DNA of 64,000 nucleotides from DATEPR01 sp036273855 (GTDB taxonomy: Bacteria > Actinomycetota > Actinomycetes > Mycobacteriales > Pseudonocardiaceae), in the NCBI GenBank assembly GCA_036273855.1, contig DASUGU010000042.1, positions 173,050-237,049 on the forward strand, given 5' to 3'. Under the pieces are notes generated by a model. It saw nothing but the letters and a program-made list of their open reading frames with translations. It was not told the DNA's origin and did no database searches. Of this stretch, positions 36,997 through 44,440 are shown piece after piece (within the stretch, counting starts at the first letter, position 1; each line of letters begins with the position of its first letter). The translations under genes were made by a program, and so were the position numbers.

Positions 36997-38396
36997 CGGG
37001 TGACGCCTCCTGTAGTGCCGAAGTCGGCCAGCAGCTCCATCAGGCCGTCGATCTTGGACGCGTTCTCGATGTCCCACCACGCGGCGCCCAGCTCGTCCCG
37101 CCGCTCGTCGGACAGCACGCCCGCGCAGACCTTGGCCAGCTTCTCGTCCACGTCGGCCTTGGTCATCGGGTTCAGGGTGTGGCCTCGGGGATAGCCGACC
37201 TCGCGGTAGAACGTCTCGCCGTCGGTCTTGGTGACGGTGATCCGCACCTTCGGTGAACCGGCGATCTCCAGGCCCGGCGGCCGGTAGCCTGCGGTGAACT
37301 CGGTGTTCTCGGCGATGTGCACCTTGGCCATCAGCGGCCGCAGAGCCGGGTCGGCGATCCGTTCCGGGGTGAACGAGTCGACGGTGATGTCGCCGTCGGT
37401 GAGGCCGACCGACAGCAGGTAGGGCAGGCTGTGGTCGGCGGTCTCCCTGGTCTTCGGGTCCCACACCGAGGGGTGGCGGCCGATCGCGTTGAGCAGCACC
37501 GCGTACGCCTCCACGTCGATGGAGGCGATGTCCTCGACGCTGGTGAACGCCCGCAGTTCGGGCAGCAGGCCCAGCAGTGCCTGCGAGTGCGACTCGGCGG
37601 GGAACCGCTTCTGGTGGGAGATCTCCGCGACGAACTTGCCGCCCGGGTAGGCCGGCAGGGTCAGCTCGAACTGACCGGTGAGCACGTCCATCACGCCGGA
37701 GATGCCCTCGAACGGCTCGTCCGGGCCGGTCATGCCGGCCTTGGCGAACTCCACCGCGTTGGTGGCGTTCAGGATCGAGGCCGCCGTCGCGGCACCCTTC
37801 CACATGGACAGTGCGCCGCGCCGGGTGACCAGCAGCGGGATCGCCGGCACCACGGCCATGGACGCCGCGTTGGCCAGCTGGGTCCGGCTCAGGCCGTGCA
37901 GCCTGCCGATGCCCATGGCCGCCGCGACACCCATGAACAGGCCCTGGTCCAGGCCCTTGGTGGTGGCCGGTGCCACCCGGCCGAGGCCGCCGAGCAGTTC
38001 GTAGGACAGCACGACGGACAGCAGCGTGTCCCTGCCGGACGCGCCGGTGGTCTCCGCCGCGGCCAGGATGCCGGAGATCATGTCGCTGGGGTGGCCGCCG
38101 CCCTGGGCGAGCATGCCGTCGTTCCAGTCCAGCGAGCGCACCATGATCGCGTTGGTGAACGCGGCGTAGGCCGGGGCGGAGCGGAAGCCGGCACCGAACA
38201 CGGTGGCGGTCCGGTCGGCGCTCATCGTCCGTGCCACGCTCGCCGCGGCCGTGGCCGGCGGCGTCCGGTAGCCGGCGATCGCACAGGCGATCGCGTCCAC
38301 CAGGTGCCGCAGGCCCGCCTCCCGGGCGGCCGGGGTCACGGCCGCCTCGGACATGTCGAGCGTGTAGCTGACGATCTTGTCCAGCGTGGAGTCCAT
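36993..38396 (-). CDS. MmgE/PrpD family protein
   Basis: The protein has 467 residues with ATG at 38396. DAIACAIAGYRTPPA at the start, DWNDGMLAQGGGHPSDMISGILAAAE, FMGVAAAMGIGRLHGLSRTQLANA and the late GYPRGHTLNPMTKADVDEKL are the marks of MmgE/PrpD. Known members are 2-methylcitrate dehydratase and cis-aconitate decarboxylase. They act by beta-elimination or decarboxylation on tri- or dicarboxylates in the cytosol. This implies that the cluster handles a branched or multi-acid substrate. It overlaps the binding-protein gene (TGATG) and TPP enzyme 1 (ATGA). Confidence 0.9.
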   Translation of the reverse strand: MDSTLDKIVSYTLDMSEAAVTPAAREAGLRHLVDAIACAIAGYRTPPATAAASVARTMSADRTATVFGAGFRSAPAYAAFTNAIMVRSLDWNDGMLAQGGGHPSDMISGILAAAETTGASGRDTLLSVVLSYELLGGLGRVAPATTKGLDQGLFMGVAAAMGIGRLHGLSRTQLANAASMAVVPAIPLLVTRRGALSMWKGAATAASILNATNAVEFAKAGMTGPDEPFEGISGVMDVLTGQFELTLPAYPGGKFVAEISHQKRFPAESHSQALLGLLPELRAFTSVEDIASIDVEAYAVLLNAIGRHPSVWDPKTRETADHSLPYLLSVGLTDGDITVDSFTPERIADPALRPLMAKVHIAENTEFTAGYRPPGLEIAGSPKVRITVTKTDGETFYREVGYPRGHTLNPMTKADVDEKLAKVCAGVLSDERRDELGAAWWDIENASKIDGLMELLADFGTTGGVTR

Positions 38397-39511
38397 CAAC
38401 TGCCCACCTTCAGCCCGAGTTGGGCGACCATCTTCTTGGCGAACGAGGGATCGGCGAACTGTCCGAACGGCAACGTGATCGGCGTCTTCTGGGACAGGTT
38501 GATCACGTGCACGGTGTCGTCGTACGCCTGCTGTGTGGGGATCGGGTTGGTCCAGTACTGAGCGGACGTGGTGAACAGCTCGTGGGCCTGCTTCGGGTCC
38601 TTGATGCCGGCAGCCGTGTACATGGCCGCCGCCATCTGCTCGGCCTTCGCCGGGTCCTGCTTGGCCAGTTGCCACGCCTTGCCCAGCGCGTTCACCGCTG
38701 CCTGCACCGTGTCGCCGTGGGCCTGCAGGAACCGGGGTGTGACGAGCACGTAGTCGTTCACCGCCTGGGAAACCGGGTCGACCTTGCCCAGCGTGATCAG
38801 CGTCGTGTTGGGCTGCCGGGTGGTCGGCGGGCCCGCGACGATGGCGTCGAACTTGCCGCTGTTCAGGCCGGCGATCTGCGCGGTCGGCGTGCCGGTGGTG
38901 ACGATGTCCAGGTCGGCCGAGGTCGCGTTCGGCTGGCAGGACAGGCCCTGCGTCTTGCACGCGGCCAGCAGGTCGACGGTGGAGATGGACGTCATCGACG
39001 TGACGCCGACCTTCAGGTGCGAACCCTTGAGCGCCTGGAACTGCTGCTGCGACGCCGTCGGGCTGCCGTCGCCGGCCGGCAGGTTCAGCGACCTCGCCTT
39101 GCCGGCGTTGATCGCGATCTCCTGGTTGGTGCCGACGTCGGTCTGCATCACCGCGGTCAGCGCGTGCCCGCCGGCCGCCTGGTCGGCGATGACCGCCGTG
39201 GTGGCGCCGTTGTTGAGCGTGTCGTAGGAGCCGCCGAAGAACGCGGCCGTGATGTCGGCAGTGCTCGCGGTGAGCGACGTGTCGACCAGCTTGACGGTGA
39301 GGCCTTCGTCGGTGAAGTAGCCTGCCGCCTGGGCGATGTAGATCAGCGCCGAGTCCGAACGGGACCCGGTGCCGAACGTGATGTTGCTCTGGCTCAAGGA
39401 CTTCCCGGACGCACCGGGCTGCTGCGGTGTCGCGGACGAGCCGCAGCCGGCGACCAACAACGTCGCGGCGCCGGCGAGCGCCACCAGTGAGCCTGCCAGT
39501 CCCGTTCTCAT
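38396..39511 (-). CDS. NMT1/TauA-like ABC substrate-binding lipoprotein (first)
   Basis: This 371-residue protein starts at ATG 39511. The lipobox LVAGC puts the lipid on Cys 23. The body SALIYIAQAAGYFTDEGLTVKL and the AQIAGLNSGKFDAIVAGPPTT pocket are NMT1/TauA-like. It is clearly related to the binding protein at 34.3 kb, though diverged. It is the first gene of a four-gene, fully overlapping operon (binding protein, PrpD, TPP enzyme, binding protein). Three 11-bp-spaced GYATRC-like motifs lie about 95-127 bp upstream. Confidence 0.9.
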   Translation of the reverse strand: MRTGLAGSLVALAGAATLLVAGCGSSATPQQPGASGKSLSQSNITFGTGSRSDSALIYIAQAAGYFTDEGLTVKLVDTSLTASTADITAAFFGGSYDTLNNGATTAVIADQAAGGHALTAVMQTDVGTNQEIAINAGKARSLNLPAGDGSPTASQQQFQALKGSHLKVGVTSMTSISTVDLLAACKTQGLSCQPNATSADLDIVTTGTPTAQIAGLNSGKFDAIVAGPPTTRQPNTTLITLGKVDPVSQAVNDYVLVTPRFLQAHGDTVQAAVNALGKAWQLAKQDPAKAEQMAAAMYTAAGIKDPKQAHELFTTSAQYWTNPIPTQQAYDDTVHVINLSQKTPITLPFGQFADPSFAKKMVAQLGLKVGS

Positions 39512-39605
39512 GTGCTTCTCAGTGCTCCTTCAGGCGGCATCCGGGCCGCACCTTGGGTGTGAGTCTGATGGAGTTCCCGCGAGCGTCGCGGCCCCCGACG
39601 GAGCT

Positions 39606-39638
39606 TCGTATGCAGACAGTATGGACTCTGCATGCAAT
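39606..39638. promoter_or_regulatory. Predicted GntR operator O1 (three motif copies)
   Basis: GTATGC at 39608, GTATGG at 39619 and GCATGC at 39630 stand exactly 11 bp apart, one on each helix turn. The stretch is AT-rich in a very GC-rich region and lies upstream of the 39511 operon. Assignment to the GntR protein at 46317 is inferred. Confidence 0.62.
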
Positions 39639-39649
39639 CTCGTCAACGC

Positions 39650-40363
39650 TCAGGTCTGGTCGAACGCGATCACCTCGGTCACCCGCAACAGCCGTGCGCC
39701 GACCGGCAGCGCGGCCCGGATGTCCTGCCGTGCGAAGAACTCCTCGCCCGCCTCGACGCTGTCGAAGTAGCACTCGTCGTAGTAGCGCACCCCGCTCACC
39801 GGCAGCGTCCGGCGGGTGAACCGCTGGCCCGGCACGTCGATCGCCTCGGTCTCCTGCTCCCGGATCGCGTCGTTGGCGATGCACAGCCGCATGCCGAACG
39901 CCGACCGGCCGAGCTCGGCCGCGGTCTCCCGCCAGGACGCCACGTCGGTCGCCAGGCCGTCGTCGCCGTGGCCGAGCACCAGGAACTTGGCGCTGGACAA
40001 CTGCCCGCTGCGCCGGTCCAGCAACACCGTCGCGGCCACCTCGAACGAGCGCAGGTCCTGCGCCCATCCGGTGTGGTCGGCGGAGATCCGCTTGGTGTCG
40101 GACGCGCCGAGGGTGCCCTCACCGAGGTAGGTGACGAACACGAAACGCCAGTAGTCCTTGCTGTCCCGCCAGGTGCCGCCGGTGTGTTCGGCCACGGCCA
40201 GGTGCGGCCGGTAGCGCAGCACCCTCGGTGTGGTGTCGGTGCGCCGGGCCCGCACGATCATCGGGATGTGGTGACCGGCGTAGTGGCTCTCGCAGTCCTC
40301 CCGGCGGGCCGTGGCCAGCGGGTGCAGTTCGGTGATCCGGTAGCGGGCGGTCAGCTGCTGCAT
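39650..40363 (-). CDS. EthD-like dimeric alpha-beta-barrel protein
   Basis: The 237-residue protein starts at ATG 40363. It has two ferredoxin-like halves. The first begins with ATARREDCESHYAGHHIPMI, the EthD signature in which a His pair follows a beta-strand. The second half has SGVRYYDECYFDSVEAGEEFF. EthD-type proteins are known as helper or catalytic units in ring or ether degradation; their chemistry varies. It is the last gene of the transport operon that starts at 44297 and lies 20 bp after the SMP-30 gene. Confidence 0.72.
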   Translation of the reverse strand: MQQLTARYRITELHPLATARREDCESHYAGHHIPMIVRARRTDTTPRVLRYRPHLAVAEHTGGTWRDSKDYWRFVFVTYLGEGTLGASDTKRISADHTGWAQDLRSFEVAATVLLDRRSGQLSSAKFLVLGHGDDGLATDVASWRETAAELGRSAFGMRLCIANDAIREQETEAIDVPGQRFTRRTLPVSGVRYYDECYFDSVEAGEEFFARQDIRAALPVGARLLRVTEVIAFDQT

Positions 40364-40383
40364 GGCAGTCCCTCGCGGTGCGG

Positions 40384-41256
40384 TCAGTCGGCGAACACGC
40401 CGACCGGGGCACCGGCCACCGGCGCGGCCAGGCGGAACAGGCCGGCGCCGTGGTGGGTGAACCGGTCGTCCGCCGAACTCCTGGCGTTGGCCGTGACGTA
40501 GATGTCGTTCCCGGCGAAGCACGGCATGGTGGGTGCCGGGCACGGCATGTCGATCGTGTCGACGAGCCTGCCGTCCGGTGCGAACCTGTTCAGCCTGGCC
40601 GCCGAGATCCCCGCCGACCAGTAGTGACCGTCCACATCGCACGCCGCACCGTCCGGCCTGCCCTGCGCGGAGGTGAGGGTGGCGAACGTGCGCCTGTTGC
40701 TCGGCGTGCCGGTGGCCGGGTCGAAGTCCCACACGTCGATGCGGCCGTTGTGGCTGTCCGAGTGGTACAGCACGGTGCCGTCCGGCGACCACGCCAGGCC
40801 GTTGGAGGTGGCGTAGCCCCGGGCCTTTGGTTCCAGCCCGTCGTCCGCGGTGACCCGGTACAGGCAGCCGTTGCCGTCCGGCACCGCGCCCGCGTCCCGG
40901 CGGCCGTCGCGGGTGCCCACCCAGAAGGCGCCGTCCGGGCCGACCTTGCCGTCGTTGAACCGGTTTCCGGCCGGTTCGTCGATCGGCCCGGTGAGCGGTG
41001 CCAGGTCGCCGGTCGCCGGGTCGAACAGGGCGACGGTCCTGGTCAGCGCGACCACCAGCCGGCCGGACCGGCACAGCCCGAAGCTGCCCACCCGTTCCGG
41101 CAGCACCCACTGCCTTCGGTCGGTGCCCGAGGGGTCGGTCCGGTAGAGCACTCCCCCGCTCAGGTCGGCGAACCACAGGGCGCCGGTGGCGGCATCCCAC
41201 ACCGGGCTCTCCGCTCCCCGGCCGTCGATCGCCCAGACGAGGTCGACACGGTGCAT
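40384..41256 (-). CDS. SMP-30/gluconolactonase-family hydrolase
   Basis: ATG 41256 opens 290 residues forming a six-bladed beta-propeller. The metal site is visible: Glu in GAESPVWD (about 16), Asn in RFNDGKVGPDG (about 102), Asn in TSNGLAWSPDG (about 150) and Asp in GRPDGAACD (about 200). Known members use Ca or Zn to open sugar or other lactones. Here a lactone made from the imported compound is a likely substrate. It is 16 bp after the permease gene in the transport operon. Confidence 0.9.
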   Translation of the reverse strand: MHRVDLVWAIDGRGAESPVWDAATGALWFADLSGGVLYRTDPSGTDRRQWVLPERVGSFGLCRSGRLVVALTRTVALFDPATGDLAPLTGPIDEPAGNRFNDGKVGPDGAFWVGTRDGRRDAGAVPDGNGCLYRVTADDGLEPKARGYATSNGLAWSPDGTVLYHSDSHNGRIDVWDFDPATGTPSNRRTFATLTSAQGRPDGAACDVDGHYWSAGISAARLNRFAPDGRLVDTIDMPCPAPTMPCFAGNDIYVTANARSSADDRFTHHGAGLFRLAAPVAGAPVGVFAD

Positions 41257-41272
41257 CTCGGCCGCCCGGCGG

Positions 41273-42052
41273 TCAGATCGCGCGGCGCGCGTCGACGCCC
41301 AGCAGCCGGGCGCCGACCTGACGGGCCAGCCAGATGAACACGGCCGAGAGTGCCGTACCGACCGCGAGCGCGGCGAGCACACCGGCCGAGTTGAAGAACT
41401 GGCTCTGCGAGAACAGGACACCGCCGATGCCGTCGGAGCTGCCGAACAGGATCTCGGCGCCGATGGCGAACGTCAGCGCGTGCGGCAACACGAACGACAG
41501 CGCCGTGATGAAGTAGCCCATCGTGTGCGGCAGCAACAGTTTCGTGCCGATCTGCAACCGGCTCGCGCCGTAGCGCCGCATGGCCAGCACCGTGTTCGGG
41601 TCCACCGTGCGGATGCCGCTGATCAGGTAGATCGTCACCACCGGGAACACCGCCAGCATGACCAGGTACATCCGGGGCAGGAACCCGGAGCCGATCCAGA
41701 TGAACAGGATCGGTGCCAGCACGAACTTCGGCATGGCGTAGAAGCCGGCGATGAACGGCTCGAACACCCGGCCCACCAGTGCCGGCGTGAGTCCGATCAG
41801 CAGCGCCAGCACCACGCCGATCCCGGTGCCGATGGCGAAGCCGATCAGCGCCTCCTTCAGCGTGACGGCCAGCATCGAGCCGAGCGTGCCGTCGTGGAAG
41901 AAGTCGACGATCTTCGACCAGGTCGGGCCGATACCGACGAAGAACGCGGTGGAGAAGCCGGGCTGCAGCACGAACGTCCAGACCACGTAGATGATCCCGG
42001 CGGAGACGAGCCACTGGACGGCCGTCAACCGCACTCGCTTCGCTCTGGTCAT
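41273..42052 (-). CDS. ABC transporter permease (SsuC/TauC-like), second
   Basis: The protein has 259 residues with ATG at 42052. It has six hydrophobic helices and the EAA loop MRRYGASRLQIGTKLLLPHTMGYF that docks on the ATPase. The segment PFIAGFYAMPKFVLAPILFIWIG is typical of the sulfonate/taurine/nitrate permease group. It pairs with the next permease and the ATPase, with a gap of 11 bp between permeases. Confidence 0.92.
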   Translation of the reverse strand: MTRAKRVRLTAVQWLVSAGIIYVVWTFVLQPGFSTAFFVGIGPTWSKIVDFFHDGTLGSMLAVTLKEALIGFAIGTGIGVVLALLIGLTPALVGRVFEPFIAGFYAMPKFVLAPILFIWIGSGFLPRMYLVMLAVFPVVTIYLISGIRTVDPNTVLAMRRYGASRLQIGTKLLLPHTMGYFITALSFVLPHALTFAIGAEILFGSSDGIGGVLFSQSQFFNSAGVLAALAVGTALSAVFIWLARQVGARLLGVDARRAI

Positions 42053-42063
42053 GCCCGCTCCGT

Positions 42064-42909
42064 TCACAGCTGGTTGCTCAGCCCGATCGACTCGGTGTAG
42101 CGGCGCAACAGATCCCGCAGCACCACGTCCAGCAGGTAGCCCAGGACCAGGATGAAGATCATCACCGCCATCGCGGACGCGGCGTCGAAGTTGTTGGTGA
42201 ACTGCTCCAGCAACACGCCCAGCCCGGTCGACGACGTGACCCGCAGTTCGGCGAACACCTCGGTGGCGAACGCCAGCGGCACCGCGACCCTGCTGGCCGC
42301 GAACAGTTGCGGCACGGCATAACCGAGCACCAGCGACCGCGCGACCTTCCACCAGCTCGCGCCCATCAGCCGGAACGCGATGACCCGGTTCTGGTCCAGC
42401 TCGTCCAGTGCCTGCCGGGCACCGAAGTAGTAGACGAACACGACTGCGCTGGTGACCAGCACGATGTGGGTGGCCTGGCTGACCCCGAGCAGGATCACCA
42501 TCAGCGAGATCAGGCCCACCTTGGGAATCGAGTACGCGATGGTGATGATCGGCTCGAACAGCCAGCGACCGAACCGGTGCGCGGTCAGCAGCGCGAGCAG
42601 GGCACCGATCGGGATGGCGATCAGCAGCGAGTAGACGGTGGCCAGCGCGGTGGACCCGAGCGCGGCGAACACCTCGCCGCCGGTGACGAGATGCCAGAAC
42701 GCGGCGGCCACGGCGGTCGGCTTGCTGACCACGTCCGTGGGCAGCGTGCTCTTGGGCCCGCCGGCGAAACCCTGCCACAGCGCCAGCACGACGACGATGA
42801 ACGCCAGCCGGACCAGCCACACCATCCCGGCGCCGCTACCGAACCCACCCCACCGCCGAACCCCGGCCGGCACCGCGGTCGTCTCGGCGGGCACGACGGT
42901 GGCGGTCAT
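42064..42909 (-). CDS. ABC transporter permease (SsuC/TauC-like), first
   Basis: This 281-residue membrane protein starts at ATG 42909, whose codon overlaps the stop of a 27-codon ORF (ATGA). Its hydrophilic start, MTATVVPAETTAVPAGVRR, is echoed by the two ORFs upstream. The EAA loop reads FRLMGASWWKVARSLVLGYAVPQLF. IITIAYSIPKVGLISLMVILLGV is the family's central helix pair. Together with the second permease it should form the membrane channel, fed by the two lipoprotein receptors of the neighbouring operon. Confidence 0.92.
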   Translation of the reverse strand: MTATVVPAETTAVPAGVRRWGGFGSGAGMVWLVRLAFIVVVLALWQGFAGGPKSTLPTDVVSKPTAVAAAFWHLVTGGEVFAALGSTALATVYSLLIAIPIGALLALLTAHRFGRWLFEPIITIAYSIPKVGLISLMVILLGVSQATHIVLVTSAVVFVYYFGARQALDELDQNRVIAFRLMGASWWKVARSLVLGYAVPQLFAASRVAVPLAFATEVFAELRVTSSTGLGVLLEQFTNNFDAASAMAVMIFILVLGYLLDVVLRDLLRRYTESIGLSNQL

Positions 42910-42989
42910 ACCGCACCCCCGGCAACGCCGGGCCGCCGCGAAACCCCGACCGGCGCTGCCGATTCGGAGGGCAACGTCGTCGCGGTCAT
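42906..42989 (-). CDS. 27-residue coupled ORF, apparent duplicate of the permease N-terminus
   Basis: ATG 42989 overlaps the stop of the repeat ORF, and its TGA at 42906 overlaps the ATG of the permease, both as ATGA. The peptide, which opens MTATTLPSESAAPVGVSRR, is too short to be listed by ordinary gene finders. The DNA GCCGGTCGGGGTTTCGCGGC nearly matches the permease N-terminal GCCGGCCGGGGTTCGGCGG. So it looks like a duplicated start region ended by its own stop. It may only pass ribosomes to the permease gene. Confidence 0.5.
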   Translation of the reverse strand: MTATTLPSESAAPVGVSRRPGVAGGAV

Positions 42990-43447
42990 GCCGCACCTCC
43001 GGCGAACTCATGCGAGAGCGGCGAACCCATGGCGCCGCCTAGGAGCCGAACCCGCCCGGCGCACGGCCGAGCCTTGGCCGGCGGCGCCTCGATCTTGGGG
43101 AGCAGAGCGGCCGTGATCGGGCCGAACCCGATCCGCCGCCAAGGCTTCGTCGGCGCCGCCGGCCGATGGAGCAGCGCAGCCCTGGCCATGCCGAGGCCCG
43201 CCCGCCGCCCAATCTCGGCCGCCGCCTCGCCGGACAACCCGGCCGGCCTCATGCCAACCCCGGCCCACCGCCAAGACTTCGGCCGCACCGCCGCCTGACT
43301 GAGCAGCCCGGCCCTGGTCATGGCGAGCCCAGCCCGCTGCCAGGCGCCGGCGCGCGCCGCCTCGCCCGACAACCCGGCCGGCCTCAGGCCGAATCCGGCG
43401 CACCGCCGGCGGCCGGCCGGCCCGGTCGAGGTCTCGGTCGCCGTCAT
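42986..43447 (-). CDS. 153-residue repeat ORF between ATPase and permease
   Basis: The ATG at 43447 overlaps the ATPase stop, and the TGA overlaps the next short ORF, both as ATGA. After MTATETSTGPAGRR come five to six degenerate repeats of about 20-24 residues. Examples are GFGLRPAGLSGEAARAG, RAGLAMTRAGLLSQAA, WAGVGMRPAGLSGEAAA, RAGLGMARAALLHRPAA and RIGFGPITAALLPKIE. The peptide is Ala/Gly/Arg-rich without a membrane helix. I recognise no family. The start resembles that of the downstream permease. It may be a true basic protein or repeat DNA that happens to stay open. Confidence 0.45.
   Translation of the reverse strand: MTATETSTGPAGRRRCAGFGLRPAGLSGEAARAGAWQRAGLAMTRAGLLSQAAVRPKSWRWAGVGMRPAGLSGEAAAEIGRRAGLGMARAALLHRPAAPTKPWRRIGFGPITAALLPKIEAPPAKARPCAGRVRLLGGAMGSPLSHEFAGGAA
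43005..43435. repeat. Degenerate tandem repeat, about six units of 60-75 bp
   Basis: On the plus strand each unit begins like CCGAACCCGGCCCRCCGCC and ends near GGCCCTGGTCATG or GGCCGGCCTCATG. ACAACCCGGCCGGCCTCA occurs perfectly twice, near 43222 and 43368. Unit length varies by multiples of three, keeping one minus-strand frame open. The array lies wholly inside the 153-codon ORF. Confidence 0.6.
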
Positions 43448-44297
43448 GACGGGCCGGCCTGGGTGTCCGCGGCCACCTCACTGACGGTGACCTGCTTCTC
43501 CAGCGAATCCCACAGTTCGAGGTAGTGCTCCTGGGCCTTGGGCGTGGCACGGAAACGAGCCACGTTGCGCGGTTGTGGCTCGTCGATCTCCCGTTCCAGC
43601 GCGATCCGGCCGGGATGGGCGCCCATCACGGCCACCCGGTGGCCAGGGCGATCGCCTCGGTCAGGTCGTGCGTGACGTACACCAGGGTCTTGTGGGTGTC
43701 CGCCCACACGTCGAGCAGCAACTGCTGCAGGCGTACCCGCAGCAGCGCGTCGATGGCCGCGAACGGCTCGTCCATCAGCAGGATGTCCGCGTCGGACAGC
43801 AGCGAGCAGGCCAGGGACAGGCGGCTGCGCATGCCGCCGGACAGCTGGTGCGGCCTGCGCCGTTCCGCGTCGGCGACGCCGACCCTGGCCAGCGCCGCCC
43901 GTGCCCTGGCGTACCGCTCCCGTTTCGGCACGCCCCGGACCTCCAGCGGCAGGGCCGCGTTGTCCAGCGCGCTACGCCACGGGAGCAGCGTGTCCTTCTG
44001 GGTCATGTACGCGACCTTGGTGTTCAGCTTGTCCACCGGCTTGCCGAAGCACTCGATCGTGCCCTCGGTCGGCCGCACGATGCCGGCGATCAGGTTGAGC
44101 ACCGTCGACTTGCCGCAGCCGGACGGGCCGATGAGCACCAGGATCTCTCCCCTGTGGACCGTGAGGTCGATGCCCTCCAGGATCGTCGGCGAGTTGGGAT
44201 AGCCGAACGACGTGCCCTTGACGCGGATGGCGACCTCGGCGGACGGTGGCGCCGCGGCCGGCTGACCGGCATCGACCGATGTCAGGTTCCGCTTCAC
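43444..44297 (-). pseudogene. ABC transporter ATPase (SsuB/TauB-like) with a one-base frameshift
   Basis: From ATG 44297 the frame gives Walker A GPSGCGKST, Q-loop MTQKDTLLPW, signature LSGGMRSRLSLA, Walker B ILLMDEPFAAID and the H-switch VYVTHDLTEAIALA. It then runs into TGWP-stop at 43626. The -1 frame continues directly with HRVAVMGAHPGRIALEREI to the stop at 43444. Restoring one G between 43640 and 43641 (GCC ACC to GCC GAC CGG) rejoins LA-D-RVAVM and gives a normal 284-residue protein. All catalytic motifs precede the break; only the C-terminal 65 residues are lost. This is either a sequencing error, a recent mutation or, less likely, frameshifting. The gene heads the transport operon. 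Confidence 0.85.
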
Positions 44298-44314
44298 ATC
44301 CGGTCCCTTCGCCG

Positions 44315-44336
44315 TTGCATGCTGGCCACATACAAT
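44315..44336. promoter_or_regulatory. Predicted GntR operator O2
   Basis: TTGCATGCTG (core GCATGC at 44317) and CACATACAAT (core ACATAC at 44328) are 11 bp apart. They lie 18-39 bp before the ATPase ATG. The first ten bases are identical to operator O5 at 54168. Confidence 0.62.
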
Positions 44337-44440
44337 AACTACGTCCAGGATCGCCAGTCAACGCGATCCGTACCGTTTGCCGGTCTTCGACCCGTCCCTG
44401 AGCTGGGAGAACAGCTATGGTCGGCTGCATGCAGAACTGG

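Noticed and set aside
43005..43435. CRISPR array
   Set aside because: The repeats are degenerate, adjoin without unique spacers, and keep one reading frame open; no cas genes are near.
43444..44297. Programmed ribosomal frameshifting in the ABC ATPase
   Set aside because: No slippery run or pseudoknot is apparent at the break, and the family does not use it as far as I know; deletion or sequencing error is simpler.
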